From Pseudomonas viridiflava (GTDB lineage Bacteria; Pseudomonadota; Gammaproteobacteria; Pseudomonadales; Pseudomonadaceae): a stretch of DNA of 64,000 nt. The position numbers and the translations under genes were made by a program. The stretch lies in NCBI RefSeq assembly GCF_900602065.1, contig NZ_UWFN01000347.1, positions 186,001-250,000 of the forward strand, read 5' to 3'. Below, in pieces: positions 27,172 to 36,808 of the stretch (the stretch's first letter is position 1; each line of letters starts with the position of its first letter). The notes below the pieces were generated by a model that was not told the DNA's origin, did not search any database, and saw only the letters and a program-made list of their open reading frames with translations.

Positions 27172-27954
27172 ATGACCGAGTTCCCAACGTCATTGACCTC
27201 ACCTGCACGCGGATGCGACGGCTGCAAAAACAGCCCCGATCTCGACTTTTCGTTTGCTTTCGCCTACCAGCCAATCGTGGACCTGCGAGAAAACACGATT
27301 TTCGCCCATGAGGCACTGGTGCGCGGCATCAATGGCGAAGGTGCGCTGTCTGTGCTCAGCCAGGTCACGGACAAAAACCGCTATCGGTTCGATCAGCTAT
27401 GCCGCACACATGCCATTGCGGGAGCCGCTGCGCTGAACATGACAGAGCGCCTTTCAATCAACTTCCTGCCCAATGCGGTTTATCGACCCGAGCTGTGCAT
27501 CCGCAGCACGCTTGAGGCGGCTCGTCAGCACAACTTTCCGCTGGATCGGCTGATCTTCGAAACAATCGAAAGTGAGCACGTCGATAACAATCGCCATTTG
27601 ACCAATATTCTGCGTGAATACCGCCAATTCGGCTTCATGACCGCCATTGACGATTTTGGCGCTGGCTACTCGGGCCTGACGCTGCTGGCTGATTTTCAGC
27701 CGGACCTGATAAAACTCGACATGCAATTAATCAGAGATATTCACCGCGACCGGCCGCGTCAGGCTATCGTTCGAGGGGTTGTCACAATGTGTGCGGAGTT
27801 AGGGGTTACAGTCATCGCCGAAGGCATCGAATGTGCCGAAGAGCGGGACTTTCTCGCCGACTGCGGAATTTTTCTGATGCAAGGCTTCTGGTTCGCCAAA
27901 CCTGCATTCAAAGCATTGGCCCGGATTGATTCCGGGGCCTGGCAGATAGCGTGA
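27172..27954 (+). CDS. rimA: EAL-domain c-di-GMP phosphodiesterase RimA
   Basis: 260 residues, stand-alone EAL domain without GGDEF or membrane segment. Key motifs intact: EALVRG, NFLPNAVY, FETIESEHVDN, IDDFGAGYSGL, KLDMQLIRDI and AEGIE, so an active phosphodiesterase is expected. An N-terminal CDGCKN pair of cysteines precedes the domain. First gene of a three-gene unit identical in order to rimABK of P. fluorescens, where RimA and c-di-GMP modulate RimK. ATG 27172 has GGAG six bases upstream; 27160 is an alternative. Confidence 0.88.
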   Translation: MTEFPTSLTSPARGCDGCKNSPDLDFSFAFAYQPIVDLRENTIFAHEALVRGINGEGALSVLSQVTDKNRYRFDQLCRTHAIAGAAALNMTERLSINFLPNAVYRPELCIRSTLEAARQHNFPLDRLIFETIESEHVDNNRHLTNILREYRQFGFMTAIDDFGAGYSGLTLLADFQPDLIKLDMQLIRDIHRDRPRQAIVRGVVTMCAELGVTVIAEGIECAEERDFLADCGIFLMQGFWFAKPAFKALARIDSGAWQIA

Positions 27955-27970
27955 GACGTACGGAAACCCA

Positions 27971-28453
27971 TTGAAAACATTTGATCATCTGACAGTCATC
28001 GGCCTGCGTGAGTGGGTGGCGCTGCCCGACCTTGGGGTAGCGGGCCTGCGGGCGAAAATCGATACCGGTGCAAGCACCTCAAGCCTGCACGCCACCGAGA
28101 TCGAGCCTTTCGAACGCGATGGCCAGAAGTGGGTTCGTTTCAATGCCCATCTGGGCACTGTGGTCCAGTTGCGCCATCGCCGTTGCGAAGCGCTGCTGGT
28201 CGCCATGAAAACCATCAAAAGCTCCAACGGCCATGCGCAGGTCCGCTATGTCATTCGCACCACCCTGGCTCTGGGTGATCGCGTCTGGCCGGTGGAATTC
28301 ACGCTGGCCTGCCGCAAAGCAATGCGCTATCGCTTGCTGCTCGGCTCCAACGCTTTGATCGACGGCCAACTGGTCGTCAATCCGGGCATTACTTATGTTC
28401 AGGACAAACCGGTTTTTCCGGTCTCGACTACCTCTGCCACAGGTGCTGCATGA
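27971..28453 (+). CDS. rimB: RimB, ATP-dependent zinc protease-like (retropepsin-fold)
   Basis: 160 residues with the aspartic-protease-like motif [14 protein letters not shown] and the later [13 protein letters not shown], typical of the family next to rimK. Known role in the rimABK system: protease partner acting on glutamated ribosomal protein RpsF. The start is a TTG at 27971 ([11 protein letters not shown]). The stop overlaps rimK (ATGA). Confidence 0.85.
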   Translation: MKTFDHLTVIGLREWVALPDLGVAGLRAKIDTGASTSSLHATEIEPFERDGQKWVRFNAHLGTVVQLRHRRCEALLVAMKTIKSSNGHAQVRYVIRTTLALGDRVWPVEFTLACRKAMRYRLLLGSNALIDGQLVVNPGITYVQDKPVFPVSTTSATGAA

Positions 28454-29355
28454 AGATCGCTGTGCTTTCGCGTAACCCGCGTCTGTATTCAACCCGTCGT
28501 CTGGTCGAAGCTGGTATTGAACGTGGCCATGAGATGGTGGTGATCGACACCCTGCGCGCCTATATGAACATCGCCAGCCACAAGCCGCAGATTCACTATC
28601 GCGGCAAACCGCTGGAAGGCTTTGACGCGGTGATCCCGCGTATTGGCGCCTCGGTGACTTTTTATGGCTGCGCGGTGTTGCGTCAATTTGAAATGATGGG
28701 TGTTTTTCCGCTGAACGAATCGGTAGCTATCGCCCGTTCGCGTGACAAGCTGCGCTCGCTGCAATTGCTTTCCCGTCGCGGGATCGGTTTGCCGGTGACA
28801 GGCTTTGCTCACTCTCCGGACGATATCCCTGACCTGATCCAGATGGTTAACGGCGCACCGCTGGTGATCAAGGTTCTGGAAGGCACTCAGGGTATCGGCG
28901 TGGTGCTGTGCGAAACGGCAACAGCGGCTGAGTCAGTCATTGAGGCCTTCATGGGCCTCAAGCAGGACATCATGGTTCAGGAATACATCAAGGAAGCGGG
29001 TGGCGCGGATATCCGCTGCTTCGTGGTCGGTGACAAGGTCATTGCTTCGATGAAGCGCCAGGCCAAACCCGGCGAATTCCGCTCCAACCTGCACCGTGGT
29101 GGCAGCGCCAGCCTGATCAAGATCACCCCCGAAGAGCGCATGACCGCCATTCGCGCAGCCAAGGTCATGGGCCTGAGCGTCGCCGGTGTCGACATCCTGC
29201 GCTCCAACCACGGGCCTCTGGTGATGGAGGTCAACTCCTCACCAGGCCTTGAAGGGATTGAAGTGACCACCAGCAAGGACGTGGCCGGGATGATCATCGA
29301 GTATCTGGAAAAGAACAGCGGCCCGCACATGACGCGGACGAAGGGTAAAGGCTAA
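28450..29355 (+). CDS. rimK: Ribosomal protein S6 glutamate ligase RimK
   Basis: ATP-grasp ligase that adds glutamates to the C-terminus of RpsF. 301 residues with [11 protein letters not shown], the ATP-binding [15 protein letters not shown], the loop [17 protein letters not shown], and the metal-binding [12 protein letters not shown]. Coupled to rimB by a 4-base overlap. Known in P. fluorescens to remodel the proteome in response to c-di-GMP. Confidence 0.95.
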   Translation: MKIAVLSRNPRLYSTRRLVEAGIERGHEMVVIDTLRAYMNIASHKPQIHYRGKPLEGFDAVIPRIGASVTFYGCAVLRQFEMMGVFPLNESVAIARSRDKLRSLQLLSRRGIGLPVTGFAHSPDDIPDLIQMVNGAPLVIKVLEGTQGIGVVLCETATAAESVIEAFMGLKQDIMVQEYIKEAGGADIRCFVVGDKVIASMKRQAKPGEFRSNLHRGGSASLIKITPEERMTAIRAAKVMGLSVAGVDILRSNHGPLVMEVNSSPGLEGIEVTTSKDVAGMIIEYLEKNSGPHMTRTKGKG

Positions 29356-29362
29356 ACCCTAC

Positions 29363-29452
29363 CCTGTGGGAGCGGTGCTTGCCCGCGATGTAGGCGCCGC
29401 GGTTTCCAGTTAGATCACCGAAACCTTATCGCGGGCAAGCACCGCTCCCACA
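29363..29452. repeat. REP pair, class B
   Basis: Arms CTGTGGGAGCGGTGCTTGCC and complement, extra T in the stem (GCGGtGC). Between convergent rimK and envZ. Confidence 0.85.
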
Positions 29453-29467
29453 AGAGACCGCGCTATT

Positions 29468-29562
29468 CCGTAGGACCGGCTTTAGCCGGGAGGGCGTCGG
29501 GACATTCACTACATATTCTTCGTCAGAAATACCGCTCTCCCGGCTAAAGCCGGTCCTACGGG
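29468..29562. repeat. Class E repeat pair
   Basis: Arms CCGTAGGACCGGCTTTAGCC and complement, each a hairpin (CCGGCTTTAGCCGG). It is followed at 29572-29592 by GCAAACATAGAATCTCCCAC, which also occurs at 9584-9604. Confidence 0.8.
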
Positions 29563-29625
29563 ATTGCAAGCAAACATAGAATCTCCCACACAAAGCAGAA
29601 TCCCAGTTCAATAGTTGCGGGGCTC

Positions 29626-30948
29626 TTAAACCGCCCCTCTCGGCAACATCAGCCCCAACGGCAAGCGCACTCGCGCTTCCAGCCCGCCTCCCGAGCGGTT
29701 GCGCAATTCGACGTTGCCGCCGTGCATTGCCGCGATTCGTTTGACGATGGCCAATCCCAGCCCGGTCCCTTTGCCACTTCGGGCACGATCACCGCGAATG
29801 AACGGGTTGAAAATCACCTCTAGCTCTGACGGATCAATCCCGGTGCCACGGTCCAGAACACTAAGCACCACATAAGGCGCACTGGTGTCGCCGGACACGT
29901 AAGCCGCAACCTCAATGCCGTTACCTGCGTGGTGCATGGCGTTGCCGATCAGGTTGGTCAGCAATCGCTTCATTGAAATGCGTCGCAGCGGGAACGGTGG
30001 AATCGGCTCCAGGCACAGGCGAATCTGTTCTTCAGGGTTCTCCGGATTGTTGAACGGCGCCACGACGTCGCGCACCAGTTCGCTGAGGTCGACCTCTTCA
30101 ATCTCTTCATCGCGGCCATCGCGAATAAACGCCATGAACTGATCAAGAATGGCATCCATGTCTTCGATGTCTCGGACCATGCCTTCAGTCAGTTCGTTTT
30201 CGTCCTTCATCAACTCCAGCGACAGCCGCAAGCGGGTCAACGGCGTTCGCAGGTCATGGGAAACGCCGGCGAGCATCAGCTCCCGCTCCTGCCCGGCCTG
30301 TTCGACGTCCTCGGCCATCTGGTTGAAGGCGCGATATACCTCAGTCATTTCGCTGGGAGTATCACTGACCGGCAGGCGCACGCTGCGCCCCTGCCCTAAC
30401 TGTCTTGCAGCGAACACCAAACGTTTGAGAGGCTGATTGAGTTGCCGGACGAAGATCCACGCCGAGGCTGTGGATAACAAACCAATCGCAAGGAACCAGC
30501 CCAGCACGCTCCAGATTTTCTGGCCACGCAATGGATGCGGGTACAACGGTACTTTCAACCAGCCATCGCCCAGACTGGGTGCCCGGACCCACAACGCGGG
30601 CGGCGCATGCACTCGCAAGCGAACTTCAGTGTCATCGCCCAGTTCCGCCTGCATCTGGCGCTGATAGATTTCACTGTACGGCCAGTGCTGCTCACCTTCA
30701 GGAACGCCGCCGCCCACCACGCGGATCAGACCTGCCGCGTCGGCAATCGCTTCCCGGTCATTCTCGTTGGCCGCCCAATAGGCGCGCAGTGTCAACGCAA
30801 CACCATGGCTGTATTGCCTGTCGACCAGCACATCCTCGTTCATCAACAGATAGACCAGGGTCAGCGCTTTCGAGAACAGCACGACGATTAGCACCAGCCA
30901 TAAGGTGCGAGAGAAAAAGCTTTGCGGGAACCAGAGCGGGGTTTTCAT
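29626..30948 (-). CDS. envZ: Sensor histidine kinase EnvZ (AmgS type)
   Basis: 440 residues. Transmembrane helix ~13-31, periplasmic domain ~32-150, second helix ~155-172, HAMP, HisKA with His231 (GVSHDLRTPLTRLR), HATPase with NLIGNAMHH, DRGTGID and GKGTGLGLAIVKR. In P. aeruginosa the equivalent pair (PA5199/PA5200) is AmgS/AmgR, which responds to membrane stress from mistranslated proteins. Downstream of ompR with a 166-bp gap containing a hairpin. Confidence 0.9.
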   Translation of the reverse strand: MKTPLWFPQSFFSRTLWLVLIVVLFSKALTLVYLLMNEDVLVDRQYSHGVALTLRAYWAANENDREAIADAAGLIRVVGGGVPEGEQHWPYSEIYQRQMQAELGDDTEVRLRVHAPPALWVRAPSLGDGWLKVPLYPHPLRGQKIWSVLGWFLAIGLLSTASAWIFVRQLNQPLKRLVFAARQLGQGRSVRLPVSDTPSEMTEVYRAFNQMAEDVEQAGQERELMLAGVSHDLRTPLTRLRLSLELMKDENELTEGMVRDIEDMDAILDQFMAFIRDGRDEEIEEVDLSELVRDVVAPFNNPENPEEQIRLCLEPIPPFPLRRISMKRLLTNLIGNAMHHAGNGIEVAAYVSGDTSAPYVVLSVLDRGTGIDPSELEVIFNPFIRGDRARSGKGTGLGLAIVKRIAAMHGGNVELRNRSGGGLEARVRLPLGLMLPRGAV

Positions 30949-31039
30949 ATTTGCAGCTGTACACTTTGCAGGAGCGAGCCAGGCTCGCAGGTTTGCGAAA
31001 CACGAACGACAACCGACGCCGGATCAACGAAAACCAAAA

Positions 31040-31069
31040 CGTCGATAGCCCTGTTCGGGACTATCGACG
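31040..31069 (-). promoter_or_regulatory. Intercistronic hairpin between ompR and envZ
   Basis: CGTCGATAG / CTATCGACG perfect 9-bp stem, extendable by CCC/GGG with one bulge. It lies 45 nt after the ompR stop, lacks a U-tract, and could attenuate or stabilise the ompR part of the transcript. Confidence 0.5.
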
Positions 31070-31114
31070 TGACGGGTCATCAACGCGGCAGGATGTGCTC
31101 CTAAAAGCGCTCGA

Positions 31115-31855
31115 TTATCGAGTACCCGCCCCGTCCGGAACGAATACATAACCAACACCCCAGACCGTCTGGATATAACGCGGCTTGGAAGGATCCGGCT
31201 CGATAAGGCGACGCAGACGGGAAATCTGCACGTCGATGGAGCGCTCCAGCGCATCCCATTCACGGCCACGGGCCAGATTCATCAGCTTGTCACGGGTCAG
31301 CGGCTCGCGGGCATGCATCACCAGCGCCTTGAGGACAGCAAACTCGCCAGTGGTGAGCATGTGTACTTCATCACCACGCTTGAGTTCGCGAGTCGCCAGC
31401 GACAACTCGTAATCACCAAAGGTGACCGACTCGTCTTCGCTGCCCGGTGCGCCCGGTACCGGAGCGGCCTGACGACGCAATACGGCTTTGACCCGCGCCA
31501 TCAGCTCATCGGGGTTGAATGGTTTCGCCAGATAATCATCAGCCCCCAGCTCAAGGCCTTTGATTCGGCTCAGCTCATCGCCCTTGGCAGTCAGCATGAT
31601 AATGGGCACTTGATTGTTGGCAGCGCGCAAACGACGGCAGGCTGAAAGCCCGTCTTCGCCTGGCAGCATCAGGTCAAGCACCACAAGATTGAAAACTTCG
31701 CGGGCCAGCAAGCGATCCATTTGCTCAACGTTGGCCACAGCACGGGCACGATAACCCTTGCTGGTGAAAAAACGTTCTAACAGGCTGCTCAAACCCGGAT
31801 CGTCATCAACAATAAGGATTTTTTCGCCTTCGGCAGTTTGTGCAGTGCTGCTCAT
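31115..31855 (-). CDS. ompR: Response regulator OmpR (AmgR type)
   Basis: 246 residues. Receiver with acidic pocket DDD (17-19) and phospho-acceptor Asp61 (VLDLMLPGEDG), conserved Lys in KPFNPDELMARV, then a winged-helix OmpR/PhoB effector domain (TTGEFAVLKALV, ERSIDVQISRLRRLI, WGVGYVFVPDG). Upstream of envZ; divergent from tex across 292 bp. Confidence 0.93.
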   Translation of the reverse strand: MSSTAQTAEGEKILIVDDDPGLSSLLERFFTSKGYRARAVANVEQMDRLLAREVFNLVVLDLMLPGEDGLSACRRLRAANNQVPIIMLTAKGDELSRIKGLELGADDYLAKPFNPDELMARVKAVLRRQAAPVPGAPGSEDESVTFGDYELSLATRELKRGDEVHMLTTGEFAVLKALVMHAREPLTRDKLMNLARGREWDALERSIDVQISRLRRLIEPDPSKPRYIQTVWGVGYVFVPDGAGTR

Positions 31856-32016
31856 TCAGATGCTCCTTTGATCTCGGGGCGCATTATGGCGTAGCTGCTG
31901 TGATACGCACCGTGTGCATTGTTAGCAGATTTTACCGGGGCTGCCACTCAAGCCTTGCTTTCGCTGAGCAAAAACAGCGCTTTTGTCGGCTCGTCCCCTA
32001 ATCGGGCTGCGCTGGG

Positions 32017-32022
32017 TATAAT
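32017..32022 (+). promoter_or_regulatory. Possible -10 hexamer for tex
   Basis: A perfect TATAAT in GCTGGGTATAATGCGCC, 125 bp before the tex start. No good -35 at 16-18 bp, so confidence is low. Confidence 0.35.
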
Positions 32023-32147
32023 GCGCCGCCCTCAAAGTCAGGCAACGCCTGAACATGGCAGTTCGACAGTATTCTTGCGAAAGTCGGTCAGCGCAGCTCG
32101 CGGCCACTTTGTAATCAGGTATTTTGCTCACAACTCCAGGTGGTCTC

Positions 32148-34475
32148 ATGGACAGCATCAACAGCCGCATCGCCGAAGAACTTGGCGTACGCCCACAACA
32201 GGTCGCAGCGGCCGTCGCCCTACTGGATGAAGGTTCTACCGTTCCCTTCATTTCCCGTTACCGCAAAGAAGTGACCGGCAGCCTCGATGACACTCAACTG
32301 CGTCATCTTGAAGAGCGCCTGCGCTACCTGCGCGAACTCGACGAGCGCCGCATCAGCATCCTTGCCAGCATTGAAGAGCAAGGCAAGCTGACCCCGGAGT
32401 TGGCCCGCGACATCAAGCTTGCCGACACCAAGACCCGCCTCGAAGACTTGTACCTGCCTTACAAGCAAAAGCGCCGTACCAAAGGCCAGATTGCTCTCGA
32501 AGCGGGCCTTGGCGAACTGGCCGACGGCCTGTTCAACGACCCGACATTGAGCCCTGAAACCGAAGCGGCGCGCTTCGTGGACGCCGAAAAAGGCGTTGCC
32601 GACGTGAAGGCCGCGCTGGAAGGTGCCAAATACATCCTCATGGAGCGCTTCGCCGAAGACGCCACCCTGCTGGACAAACTGCGCAGCTTCCTCAAACAGG
32701 AAGCCGTGATCAGCGCCCGCGTGGTGGCTGGCAAGGAAGAAGAAGGCGCCAAGTTCCGCGATTATTTCGAACACGACGAGCCGCTGAAAAGCATGCCGTC
32801 CCACCGCGCACTGGCAATTTTCCGTGGTCGCAACGAAGGCTTCCTCAGCTCGGCGCTGAAAGTCGGTGAAGAACTGCCCGGCACCATGCACCCGTGCGAG
32901 CTGATGATCGGCGAGCGTTTTGGCCTGCAAAACCAGAGTCGTCCGGCTGACAAGTGGCTGGCCGAAGTGGTGCGCTGGACCTGGAAGGTCAAGCTCTACA
33001 GTCATCTTGAAACCGACTTGCTGGGTGAACTGCGCGATGGCGCGGAAACCGAAGCAATCAACGTTTTTGCCCATAACCTGCATGACCTGCTGCTCGCAGC
33101 ACCGGCTGGCCCGCGCGCCACGCTGGGCCTGGACCCGGGCCTGCGCACCGGTTGCAAGGTCGCGGTGGTCGACTCGACCGGCAAGCTGCTGGATTACGCT
33201 ACGGTTTACCCGCACGTTCCGAAAAATCAGTGGGATCAAACCATCGCTGTGCTGGCCGCGCTTTGCGCCAAGCACGCGGTAGACCTGATCGCCATCGGCA
33301 ACGGTACCGCCAGCCGCGAAACCGACAAGCTGGCCGCCGAACTGATCAAAAAATACCCAGGTCTGAAAATGACCAAGGTCATGGTCTCCGAAGCGGGCGC
33401 ATCGGTTTACTCCGCATCCGAACTGGCAGCCAAAGAATTCCCGGATCTGGACGTGTCGATCCGCGGTGCGGTGTCTATCGCCCGTCGTCTGCAAGACCCA
33501 CTGGCTGAACTGGTGAAGATTGACCCGAAGTCCATCGGTGTCGGCCAATACCAGCACGACGTCTCCCAGCTCAAGCTGGCGCGCGGCCTGGACGCTGTCG
33601 TCGAAGACTGCGTGAACGCCGTAGGCGTGGACGTGAACACGGCATCGGTGGCGTTGTTGGCACGGATTTCCGGACTCAACACGACATTGGCGCAGAACAT
33701 CGTGGCGCACCGCGATGAGAACGGCGCATTCAAATCCCGTGCGGCGCTGAAGAAAGTCCCACGCCTGGGCGAAAAGACTTTCGAACAGGCTGCCGGCTTC
33801 CTGCGTGTCATGAACGGCGACAACCCGCTGGATTCGTCGGCCGTTCACCCGGAAGCCTATCCGTTGGTGAAGCGCATCGCGTCTGAAACCGACCGGGATA
33901 TCCGTTCGCTGATCGGCGACGCCAGCTTCCTCAAGCGTCTGGACCCGAAAAAGTACACCGACGAAACCTTCGGTTTGCCAACTGTCACCGACATTCTGCA
34001 AGAGCTTGAGAAACCAGGCCGCGATCCGCGTCCAGAGTTCAAGACTGCCGAGTTCCAGGACGGCGTCGAAGACCTCAAAGACTTGCAGCCTGGCATGATT
34101 CTCGAAGGTGTTGTGACCAACGTGACAAACTTCGGGGCCTTCGTCGATATCGGCGTGCATCAGGATGGTCTGGTGCATATCTCGGCGCTGTCCGAGAAAT
34201 TCATCAAGGACCCGCGTGAAGCGGTCAAAGCCGGTGATGTGGTAAAGGTTAAAGTCATGGAAGTCGACATCCCGCGCAAACGCGTTGGCTTGTCGATGCG
34301 CATGAGCGATACCCCGGGAGAGAAAGTGGATGGCGCTCGCGGCTCGCGTCCAGGCTCGGCCCCACGTCAGCAGCAAAGCAGCGCACCGCGCAAGGAAACC
34401 GCAACAGCAGCAGCCCCGGCCAACAACGCCATGGCGTCGCTGTTCGCCAACGCTAAACAGTTGAAGAAACGCTGA
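32148..34475 (+). CDS. tex: RNA-binding transcription accessory protein Tex
   Basis: 775 residues, full length. N-terminal helical Tex domain, YqgF/RNase H-like core ([20 protein letters not shown], ~330), helix-hairpin-helix region ([19 protein letters not shown]), and a C-terminal S1 domain ([20 protein letters not shown]), then a low-complexity basic Ser/Pro/Gln tail. Cytosolic nucleic-acid-binding protein linked to transcription elongation. Start at 32148 with AGGTGG upstream; 32124 is rejected. One-base overlap with the next gene. Confidence 0.94.
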   Translation: MDSINSRIAEELGVRPQQVAAAVALLDEGSTVPFISRYRKEVTGSLDDTQLRHLEERLRYLRELDERRISILASIEEQGKLTPELARDIKLADTKTRLEDLYLPYKQKRRTKGQIALEAGLGELADGLFNDPTLSPETEAARFVDAEKGVADVKAALEGAKYILMERFAEDATLLDKLRSFLKQEAVISARVVAGKEEEGAKFRDYFEHDEPLKSMPSHRALAIFRGRNEGFLSSALKVGEELPGTMHPCELMIGERFGLQNQSRPADKWLAEVVRWTWKVKLYSHLETDLLGELRDGAETEAINVFAHNLHDLLLAAPAGPRATLGLDPGLRTGCKVAVVDSTGKLLDYATVYPHVPKNQWDQTIAVLAALCAKHAVDLIAIGNGTASRETDKLAAELIKKYPGLKMTKVMVSEAGASVYSASELAAKEFPDLDVSIRGAVSIARRLQDPLAELVKIDPKSIGVGQYQHDVSQLKLARGLDAVVEDCVNAVGVDVNTASVALLARISGLNTTLAQNIVAHRDENGAFKSRAALKKVPRLGEKTFEQAAGFLRVMNGDNPLDSSAVHPEAYPLVKRIASETDRDIRSLIGDASFLKRLDPKKYTDETFGLPTVTDILQELEKPGRDPRPEFKTAEFQDGVEDLKDLQPGMILEGVVTNVTNFGAFVDIGVHQDGLVHISALSEKFIKDPREAVKAGDVVKVKVMEVDIPRKRVGLSMRMSDTPGEKVDGARGSRPGSAPRQQQSSAPRKETATAAAPANNAMASLFANAKQLKKR

Positions 34476-34858
34476 TGGAGATTCCGGCGGGCTATACCGA
34501 AAGCGCGTATTTCCGTGCGATAGGCTGCCAGCTACGCCGCCTGGACGCGGGCGTTGCCGAAGTGGCATTGCCGCTGGAAGACCACCTGCGCAATCGCGGC
34601 AATGTGATGCACGGCGGGGCGATTTTCAGCCTCGTCGACATTGCGATGGGGCTGGCCTGTTCCAGCTCCCACGGCTTCGATCAGCGCAGTGTGACCATCG
34701 AATGCAAAATCAACTATATGCGTGGCGTGTCTGAGGGCGAAGTGCTGTGCATCGCCAAGGTGTTGCACGCTGGCCGTCGCACGCTGGTGGTTGAGGCAGA
34801 AGTGCTTCAGGGCGAGAAACTTGTCGCCAAAGCACAAGGCACGTTCGCTGTCGTCTAG
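34475..34858 (+). CDS. PaaI-type hot-dog thioesterase
   Basis: 127 residues with the PaaI signature RNRGNVMHGGAIFSLVDIAMGLA (Asn/Gly/Asp active-site region). Coupled to tex by a one-base overlap (TGATG). Substrate unknown; acyl-CoA detoxification is the usual assumption. A hairpin terminator follows. Confidence 0.85.
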   Translation: MEIPAGYTESAYFRAIGCQLRRLDAGVAEVALPLEDHLRNRGNVMHGGAIFSLVDIAMGLACSSSHGFDQRSVTIECKINYMRGVSEGEVLCIAKVLHAGRRTLVVEAEVLQGEKLVAKAQGTFAVV

Positions 34859-34880
34859 TACAGACAGGCCAATTTAAGGT

Positions 34881-34914
34881 AATTTCGGCGCTATTGAATC
34901 AGCGTCGGAATTTT
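34881..34914 (+). terminator. Terminator after tex-thioesterase
   Basis: 12-bp stem AATTTCGGCGCT / AGCGTCGGAATT with two G-U pairs and an 8-nt loop, followed by TTTT (partly within the stem end). Confidence 0.6.
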
Positions 34915-35055
34915 CCATGCGCGCCGTGGCCAGAATGAGCTACGAATAATGGCGTCGCAGAACCAAACCAGGCGACATCGCCAGTTAATCCTCACCCTTG
35001 TACACCGTCACATCCACCCCCATATTGGGGCGACTGACGCGTGAAGGAATCCAAC

Positions 35056-36645
35056 TTGAGCGAACTTCTCAACCGCCGCCTGGCTTTGCTTAGCGAGCGC
35101 ACTAATCTCTCCCTGCTGGAGCAGTGCCTGCACGGTATTGAGCGCGAATGCCTGCGCGTAACCGGCGATGCCCAGTTGGCGCAGACGCCGCATCCGCAAG
35201 CCTTGGGCGCGGCACTGACCAACGGGCAGATCACCACAGACTATTCCGAGTCACTGCTGGAGTTTATCACTCCTGCCTTGGCCAACCCGGTCGAAACTCT
35301 GGACAGCCTGGATAAAATCCACCGCTTTGCGTACAGCAAGCTGGGTAACGAGCTCCTCTGGAGCCCGTCGATGCCGTGTCCGCTGCCAGATGAAAAAGAT
35401 ATTCCGATTGCCTATTACGGCACCTCGAATATCGGCAAGCTGAAGTACGTCTATCGCAAAGGCCTGGCCCTGCGTTACGGCAAGACCATGCAATGCATTG
35501 CGGGCATCCATTACAACTTTTCGTTACCGGAAACTGTCTGGCCATTGCTTAAGCAAACCGAGGATTTCGAGGGCGATGCCCGCGACTATCAATCCCATGC
35601 TTACATCGGCCTGATCCGTAACTTCCGGCGCTACAGCTGGCTGCTGATGTACCTGTTTGGCGCATCACCTGCGCTGGATGCTGGTTTCCTGCGTGGCCGC
35701 GCCCACAAGCTTGAGCAGTTCGACGCAGACACGTTGTATCTGCCGTATGCAACCAGCCTGCGCATGAGCGACCTGGGTTATCAAAGCAATGCCCAGGCGG
35801 ACCTGACGCCTTGCTATAACGATCTGATCAGCTACACGGACAGCCTGCGCAAAGCGGTGGCAACGCCGTACGCACCCTATGTTGAAGCAGGCACGCATAA
35901 CGCCGAAGGCGAATGGGTCCAGCTCAACACCAACGTGTTGCAGATCGAAAACGAGTACTACTCTAATATCCGCCCCAAACGCGTGACCTATTCGGGTGAG
36001 CGCCCGATTCAGGCTTTGATGGCGCGAGGTGTGCAATACGTTGAAGTTCGCTGCCTGGACATCAACCCGTTCCTGCCAACGGGCATCGACCTGCAGCAAG
36101 CCCGTTTCGTCGACGCCTTCGTGTTGTACTGCGCTTTGCAGGAAAGCCCGCAACTGGCCAATAACGAATGCGGCAATGCTGCCTCCAACTTCCTGACCGT
36201 GGTCAAGGAAGGCCGTCGACCAGGGCTCAAGCTCAATCGCAATGACAGCACCATTGACCTGAAAGCCTGGGGCTCCGAGCTGCTGGAGAAGATCAAGCCA
36301 ATCGCGCAGTTACTGGATCAGGCCCAAGGCACTGACGAACACGTCAAATCCATCGCGGCGCAACAAGCCAAGGTTGATGACGCGTCACTGACCCCATCGG
36401 CGAAGGTGCTGGCCAGCATGAAGCAGCACAACGAAGGCTTTACCGCGTTCTCACTGCGTCAAAGCCACGCGCATGCCGAATACTTCCGCAGCAACCCGCT
36501 CAGCGCTGAAGAGCAGGCGCACTTCGAAGCGCTGGCCAGCACTTCGATTGCGGAACAGGCAGAGCTGGAGCAAACCGAAGAGCAGGTGGATTTCGACACC
36601 TTCGTCGGCGCATATCAGGCGAGTATTTTGCGGATTAGTAACTGA
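35056..36645 (+). CDS. gshA: Glutamate-cysteine ligase
   Basis: First step of glutathione synthesis. 529 residues, gamma-proteobacterial type with GIERECLRV (Glu metal ligand), [21 protein letters not shown] and [12 protein letters not shown] prefer the TTG at 35056 ([12 protein letters not shown]) with AAGGA seven bases upstream over the in-frame GTG at 35041, which would place that site inside the gene. No gshB in the window. Confidence 0.95.
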   Translation: MSELLNRRLALLSERTNLSLLEQCLHGIERECLRVTGDAQLAQTPHPQALGAALTNGQITTDYSESLLEFITPALANPVETLDSLDKIHRFAYSKLGNELLWSPSMPCPLPDEKDIPIAYYGTSNIGKLKYVYRKGLALRYGKTMQCIAGIHYNFSLPETVWPLLKQTEDFEGDARDYQSHAYIGLIRNFRRYSWLLMYLFGASPALDAGFLRGRAHKLEQFDADTLYLPYATSLRMSDLGYQSNAQADLTPCYNDLISYTDSLRKAVATPYAPYVEAGTHNAEGEWVQLNTNVLQIENEYYSNIRPKRVTYSGERPIQALMARGVQYVEVRCLDINPFLPTGIDLQQARFVDAFVLYCALQESPQLANNECGNAASNFLTVVKEGRRPGLKLNRNDSTIDLKAWGSELLEKIKPIAQLLDQAQGTDEHVKSIAAQQAKVDDASLTPSAKVLASMKQHNEGFTAFSLRQSHAHAEYFRSNPLSAEEQAHFEALASTSIAEQAELEQTEEQVDFDTFVGAYQASILRISN

Positions 36646-36690
36646 GGTAGAAGCACTATCCCCTGAGATTCGCGGCAAACCAAACAATGA

Positions 36691-36780
36691 CCTGTAGGAG
36701 TGAGCTTGCTCGCGATTGGATTTATCTTTCGATAAATTATCGTCTGACCTGACGCCATCGCGAGCAAGCTCACTCCTACA
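36691..36780. repeat. REP pair, class D
   Basis: Arms CTGTAGGAGTGAGCTTGCTC and complement, between convergent gshA and argA. The inner spacer (TTATCGTCTGACCTGACG) is shared with the copy at 45097. Confidence 0.83.
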
Positions 36781-36808
36781 ACATCGGTGTTTGCCGAGAA
36801 TCCAGCTT

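Noticed and set aside
32220-34568. A 782-codon open frame antisense to tex
   Set aside because: It mirrors tex exactly, has no family motifs, and reflects the GC-rich third-position bias of the real gene; tex is well supported on the plus strand.
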